Assembly (NCBI GenBank): GCA_002399735.1
Contig: DHEF01000053.1
Span: 61,613-125,612, forward strand
Direction: 5' to 3'
Length of the DNA: 64,000 nucleotides
From: Chitinophagaceae bacterium UBA4857
Lineage (GTDB): Bacteria > Bacteroidota > Bacteroidia > Chitinophagales > Chitinophagaceae
The position numbers were made by a program, and so were the translations under genes. How positions within the stretch are numbered: position 1 is the stretch's first letter; each line of letters begins with the position of its first letter. The notes under the pieces were generated by a model. It was not told the origin of the DNA. It did no database searches and worked only from the letters and a program-made list of their open reading frames with translations. This document shows, piece after piece, positions 61,517 through 64,000 of the stretch.

Positions 61517-61594
61517 TGTCAGGCTGAGCTTGACGAAGTCCGCTGAGAATTTTTGTTGTACTGGGTAGCCCTTCGTCAAGATCAGGGTGACAAT
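61517..61594 (+). repeat. GTCAGGCTGAGC / CTTCGTCAAG palindromic repeat, copy 2
   Basis: CTGTCAGGCTGAGCTTGACG opens and CTTCGTCAAGATCAGGGTGA closes the element, with TGGGTAGCC before the right arm. It is shorter than 51976-52078 and sits directly in front of the terminator, 15 bases after the GH92 stop. Confidence 0.8.
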
Positions 61595-61598
61595 ACCA

Positions 61599-61627
61599 AA
61601 AAGGGTCGTGTATCACGACCCTTTTTT
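61599..61627 (+). terminator. Strong intrinsic terminator at the end of the glycan locus
   Basis: Perfect 12-bp stem AAAAGGGTCGTG/CACGACCCTTTT (61599-61610 with 61614-61625), TAT loop, then further T. It marks the 3' end of the GH92 transcript. Confidence 0.9.
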
Positions 61628-61700
61628 ATTGGGATTTTGTATTGCAAAATTTTTAATCTAAATAAATTGCCATCAAAATATATCAAATAAAACAAGCTTG

Positions 61701-61708
61701 TAAATTTG
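61701..61708 (+). promoter_or_regulatory. Candidate -7 element TAAATTTG for the alpha/beta hydrolase
   Basis: Exact TAnnTTTG ending six bases before the TTG at 61715. It covers the alternative TTG at 61706, so that earlier start would lie upstream of transcription. Confidence 0.5.
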
Positions 61709-61714
61709 TACTCA

Positions 61715-62359
61715 TTGAAAAAACAAGTGTACATATTTAGCGGCTTAGGTGCAGATGAAAGAGTTTTTGACAAACTCGATTTTGCTGGTCTTTCCGTAAC
61801 TTTTGTTAAATGGATTACACCGTTAAAAAATGATACCATTGAGCAATATGCAACAAAATTGTTGTCGCAAATAACAAAACCTAACCCAACATTAATCGGC
61901 CTTTCATTTGGTGGCATGATGGCGGTCGAAGTCGCTAAACAAATAGAAACAGAAAAAGTAGTACTGATTGCATCTGCCAAAACAAAACATGAGGTTCCAT
62001 TTTATTATCGTTTTGCCGGTTATATAGGTTTACATAAATTATTGTCTGCCGGATTACTTAAAAGCTCCAATGTTTTTACTAACTGGTTTTTTGGCTTAAC
62101 GGAAAGTTGGGAAAAGCAATTGTTAAAGCAAATTTTAAAAGATACCAATCCCGTATTTCTAAAGTGGGCGGTTGATAAAGTTGCTTGCTGGTCTAATAAA
62201 ACGGTACTGGACAATATATTTCACATTCACGGATCAAGCGATAAAGTATTACCGCTGGCTTTTGTAAAATGTAATGCAGTAATTGATAAAGGCGGGCATT
62301 TGATGACTTTAAACAAAGTTGAACAGTTAAATAAAATTATAAGGCAGCAAATTTTATAA
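61715..62359 (+). CDS. Small alpha/beta hydrolase
   Basis: The 214-residue cytoplasmic protein begins at TTG 61715 (LKKQVYIFSGLGADERVFD). No ATG exists before the conserved first strand; an in-frame TTG at 61706 is the alternative but overlaps the likely promoter. The nucleophile is Ser64 in IGLSFGGMMA, and the catalytic His is near the C-terminus in DKGGHLMTLNKVEQ. A helical lid lies between (about 90-160). The family includes esterases and thioesterase-like proteins, and the substrate is unknown. It is separated from the glycan locus by a terminator and has its own promoter, so it is not part of that locus. Confidence 0.82.
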   Translation: MKKQVYIFSGLGADERVFDKLDFAGLSVTFVKWITPLKNDTIEQYATKLLSQITKPNPTLIGLSFGGMMAVEVAKQIETEKVVLIASAKTKHEVPFYYRFAGYIGLHKLLSAGLLKSSNVFTNWFFGLTESWEKQLLKQILKDTNPVFLKWAVDKVACWSNKTVLDNIFHIHGSSDKVLPLAFVKCNAVIDKGGHLMTLNKVEQLNKIIRQQIL

Positions 62360-62435
62360 ATAGTTTGCACTCTCAAGTTGGTGATACAAGAACAAGGAGG
62401 AATGCCGCCGCAAATCTGCTGTTCCTCTGTGTTAA

Positions 62436-62525
62436 TGTTGTTGAACGGAGCGTCGCCTTGTAGCCATCACACAAACCCTCGGGATTAAAAACAAGGGAAA
62501 GTCATTAGCGTTCCCTCAGCTGGTA
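62436..62525 (-). repeat. Intergenic mosaic repeat, TTTTTAATCCCGA centre
   Basis: On the minus strand: GCTAATGACTTTCCCTTGTT, TTTAATCCCGAGGGTTTGTG, TGATGGCTACAAGGCGACGC, TCCGTTCAACAAC. It is the inverted relative of 58089-58180. It takes up much of the 251-base gap before the acyl-CoA dehydrogenase; no gene is seen there. Confidence 0.75.
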
Positions 62526-62579
62526 ACATAATAAAATCTTATATCCGGATATGAGATGTTCCATTAATTCCGTATTTCC

Positions 62580-62587
62580 TACCTTTG
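62580..62587 (+). promoter_or_regulatory. Candidate -7 element TACCTTTG for the acyl-CoA dehydrogenase
   Basis: Exact TAnnTTTG 23 bases before the ATG, leaving a leader of about 20 bases. The -33 box is not convincing. Confidence 0.5.
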
Positions 62588-62610
62588 TGCCCTAAAAATA
62601 CCTTTGCTAT

Positions 62611-63795
62611 ATGTCAGTGAATAAAGACCAGTTTGTAAGTCCGGATTATTTTGGAGTAGATGAGTTATTGAGCGAGGAACATAAGTTAATTCGTGAGTCG
62701 GTGCGTAACTATGTAAAAAAAGAAATTTCGCCAATTATAGAAGACTATGCACAACGTGCCGAGTTTCCGCAGCAGATAGTAAAACAAATGGGAGAGCTGG
62801 GCTGTTTTGGTCCAACGGTGCCGGAACAATATGGCGGTGGCGGACTTGATTATATCAGTTATGGTTTAATGATGCAGGAGTTGGAGCGTGGCGATAGTGG
62901 CGTACGCAGCACCGCATCTGTACAGGGTTCGTTGGTTATGTTTCCCATTTATGCTTACGGCAGCGAGGAGCAACGCAATAAATATTTACCCAAATTGGCC
63001 AGCGGCGAGTGGTTGGGTTGTTTTGGTTTAACCGAGCCTAACCATGGCAGCGACCCAAGCAGTATGTTAACCAACATTAAAGATGCCGGCGACCATGTTA
63101 TATTAAACGGATCTAAAATGTGGATCAGCAATGCGCCTTTTTCGCAGATAGCCGTTGTGTGGGCTAAAGATGAAGCAGGTATGGTGCGTGGATTAATTGT
63201 GGAGCGTGGTATGGAAGGGTTTAGTACCCCTACTACACATGGTAAATGGAGTTTACGTGCAAGCGCCACCGGCGAGTTGGTGTTTGATAATGTAAAAGTG
63301 CCTAAAGAAAATATTTTTCCGAATGTGCAAGGTTTAAAAGGTCCGTTAGGCTGTTTAACTAAAGCCCGTTACGGTATTGCCTGGGGTGCAGTTGGTGCTG
63401 CTATGGATTGTTACGATACGGCTTTGCGTTATAGCAAAGAGCGTGTACAATTTGGCAAACCCATTGGTGGCTTTCAGTTGCAACAAAAAAAGCTGGCCGA
63501 AATGCTAACCGAAATTACCAAGGCGCAATTATTGAACTGGCGTTTAGGTGTATTAATGAACGAAGGCAAAGTAACACCCCAACAAGTAAGTATGGCCAAG
63601 CGTAACGCTTGCGAAATAGCAACGAATATTTGTCGTGATGCACGCCAAATGTTAGGAGGTATGGGCATTACAGGCGAATACAGTGTTATGCGTCATATGA
63701 TGAATCTGGAAAGCGTAATTACTTACGAGGGTACACACGATGTACATTTGTTAATTACCGGTATGGATGTAACAGGGTTGAATGCATTTAAATAA
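62611..63795 (+). CDS. Acyl-CoA dehydrogenase, glutaryl-CoA dehydrogenase-like
   Basis: The 394-residue flavoenzyme shows the three acyl-CoA dehydrogenase domains: N-terminal helices, a beta-domain with GCFGLTEPNHGSDPSSM and WISNAPFSQ for FAD and substrate contact, and a C-terminal helical domain with RVQFGKPIGGFQLQQKKLAEM. The catalytic base is Glu373 in VITYEGTHDVH, the position used by glutaryl-CoA dehydrogenase. The segment STASVQGSLVMFPIYAYGSEEQ also resembles that enzyme. Glutaryl-CoA dehydrogenase oxidatively decarboxylates glutaryl-CoA to crotonyl-CoA in lysine and tryptophan breakdown. The exact substrate is not proven, and a general short-chain enzyme remains possible. Confidence 0.9.
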   Translation: MSVNKDQFVSPDYFGVDELLSEEHKLIRESVRNYVKKEISPIIEDYAQRAEFPQQIVKQMGELGCFGPTVPEQYGGGGLDYISYGLMMQELERGDSGVRSTASVQGSLVMFPIYAYGSEEQRNKYLPKLASGEWLGCFGLTEPNHGSDPSSMLTNIKDAGDHVILNGSKMWISNAPFSQIAVVWAKDEAGMVRGLIVERGMEGFSTPTTHGKWSLRASATGELVFDNVKVPKENIFPNVQGLKGPLGCLTKARYGIAWGAVGAAMDCYDTALRYSKERVQFGKPIGGFQLQQKKLAEMLTEITKAQLLNWRLGVLMNEGKVTPQQVSMAKRNACEIATNICRDARQMLGGMGITGEYSVMRHMMNLESVITYEGTHDVHLLITGMDVTGLNAFK

Positions 63796-63870
63796 ATGCT
63801 GAAGGCTTAAAGTTAAAAGCTTAATGCTGTTGCTGACTATTCTTAATTCTTAATTACTAATTATTATGTA

Positions 63871-64000
63871 GTCAGCAGCAGTACTACTGTTATCGTCTGT
63901 TGCGTCGCACTCTTGTACTGCATCAATTCTATTGGCCATTATGCAGTACTCCGTATTTAGATCGGAGTGCCTGTAACTTTACTCAGCATTGTGCAAGGTG
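63871..64000 (+). repeat. Intergenic mosaic repeat, GCGTCGCACTCTT centre, at the window end
   Basis: GTACTACTGTTATCGTCTGT, TGCGTCGCACTCTTGTACTG, CATCAATTCTATTGGCCATT, ATGCAGTACTCCG, then a dyad ACTCCG/CGGAGT (63948-63953 and 63963-63968) and AGCATTGTGCAAGG. It is closest to 36221-36292 and may continue beyond the window. Simple TTAATTCTTAATT sequence precedes it; there is no gene after 63795. Confidence 0.72.

Overview
The window looks like chromosomal DNA of a gliding, glycan-degrading Bacteroidota, most likely Chitinophagaceae or a close relative. The main pointers are the 2433-residue SprA translocon of the type IX secretion system, a SusC/SusD pair with lipid-anchored glycan-binding partners, a cbb3 oxidase with CcoN and CcoO fused, several start regions carrying the Bacteroidota -7 hexamer type (TAnnTTTG), weak Shine-Dalgarno signals and several non-ATG starts. 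Base composition is fairly even across the genes and moderately AT-rich. I see no rRNA, tRNA, CRISPR array, prophage or classical insertion sequence.

Layout. 1-9476: end of fabD, two secreted serine hydrolases, a TPR histidine kinase with a NarL-type regulator, a GNAT acetyltransferase, a trans-sulfuration PLP enzyme and FabH. 9989-18849: one co-directional respiratory operon, ccoI (copper P-type ATPase), ccoS, ccoNO, ccoQ, ccoP, ccoG, ccoH and a DsbD_2/SafE-like membrane protein. 23753-19374 (minus): a compact five-gene unit of TonB-dependent receptor, periplasmic protein, two tandem paralogous membrane proteins and a small winged-helix regulator. Its promoter has a perfect palindrome filling the -33/-7 spacer. 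25084-27575: a TlpA-type thioredoxin protein, VanZ, and a LytS/LytTR two-component pair. 27896-36067: ruvA and sprA. 36845-39587: a FecA-like receptor and a DoxX-like protein, bracketed by inverted copies of one intergenic repeat. 39877-61501: an OmpR/histidine-kinase pair divergent from a polysaccharide utilization locus: GH29, SusC, SusD, two ligand-binding-type lipoproteins, a second GH29, TlpA, GH92 fused to a basic-secretory-protein peptidase domain, an alpha/beta hydrolase and a second GH92. 61715-63795: a second alpha/beta hydrolase and a glutaryl-CoA-dehydrogenase-like enzyme.

How the genes fit together. The PUL has two alpha-fucosidases and two alpha-mannosidases. It therefore probably deals with a fucose- and mannose-containing glycan such as a glycoprotein N-glycan, and the fused peptidase-like domain suggests the substrate carries protein. 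SprA would export T9SS cargo. The cbb3 operon provides a high-affinity terminal oxidase together with its copper and haem assembly factors.

The most unusual signal lies outside the genes. Nearly every long intergenic gap holds short, GC-richer, partly palindromic repeats, in both orientations. They form a modular family in which conserved end sequences flank exchangeable centres. One copy separates susC from susD, two inverted copies bracket the fecA/doxX block, and one repeat type has apparently been read into the C-terminus of the VanZ protein. A separate hairpin-rich element upstream of the GH92 fusion could be a structured RNA.
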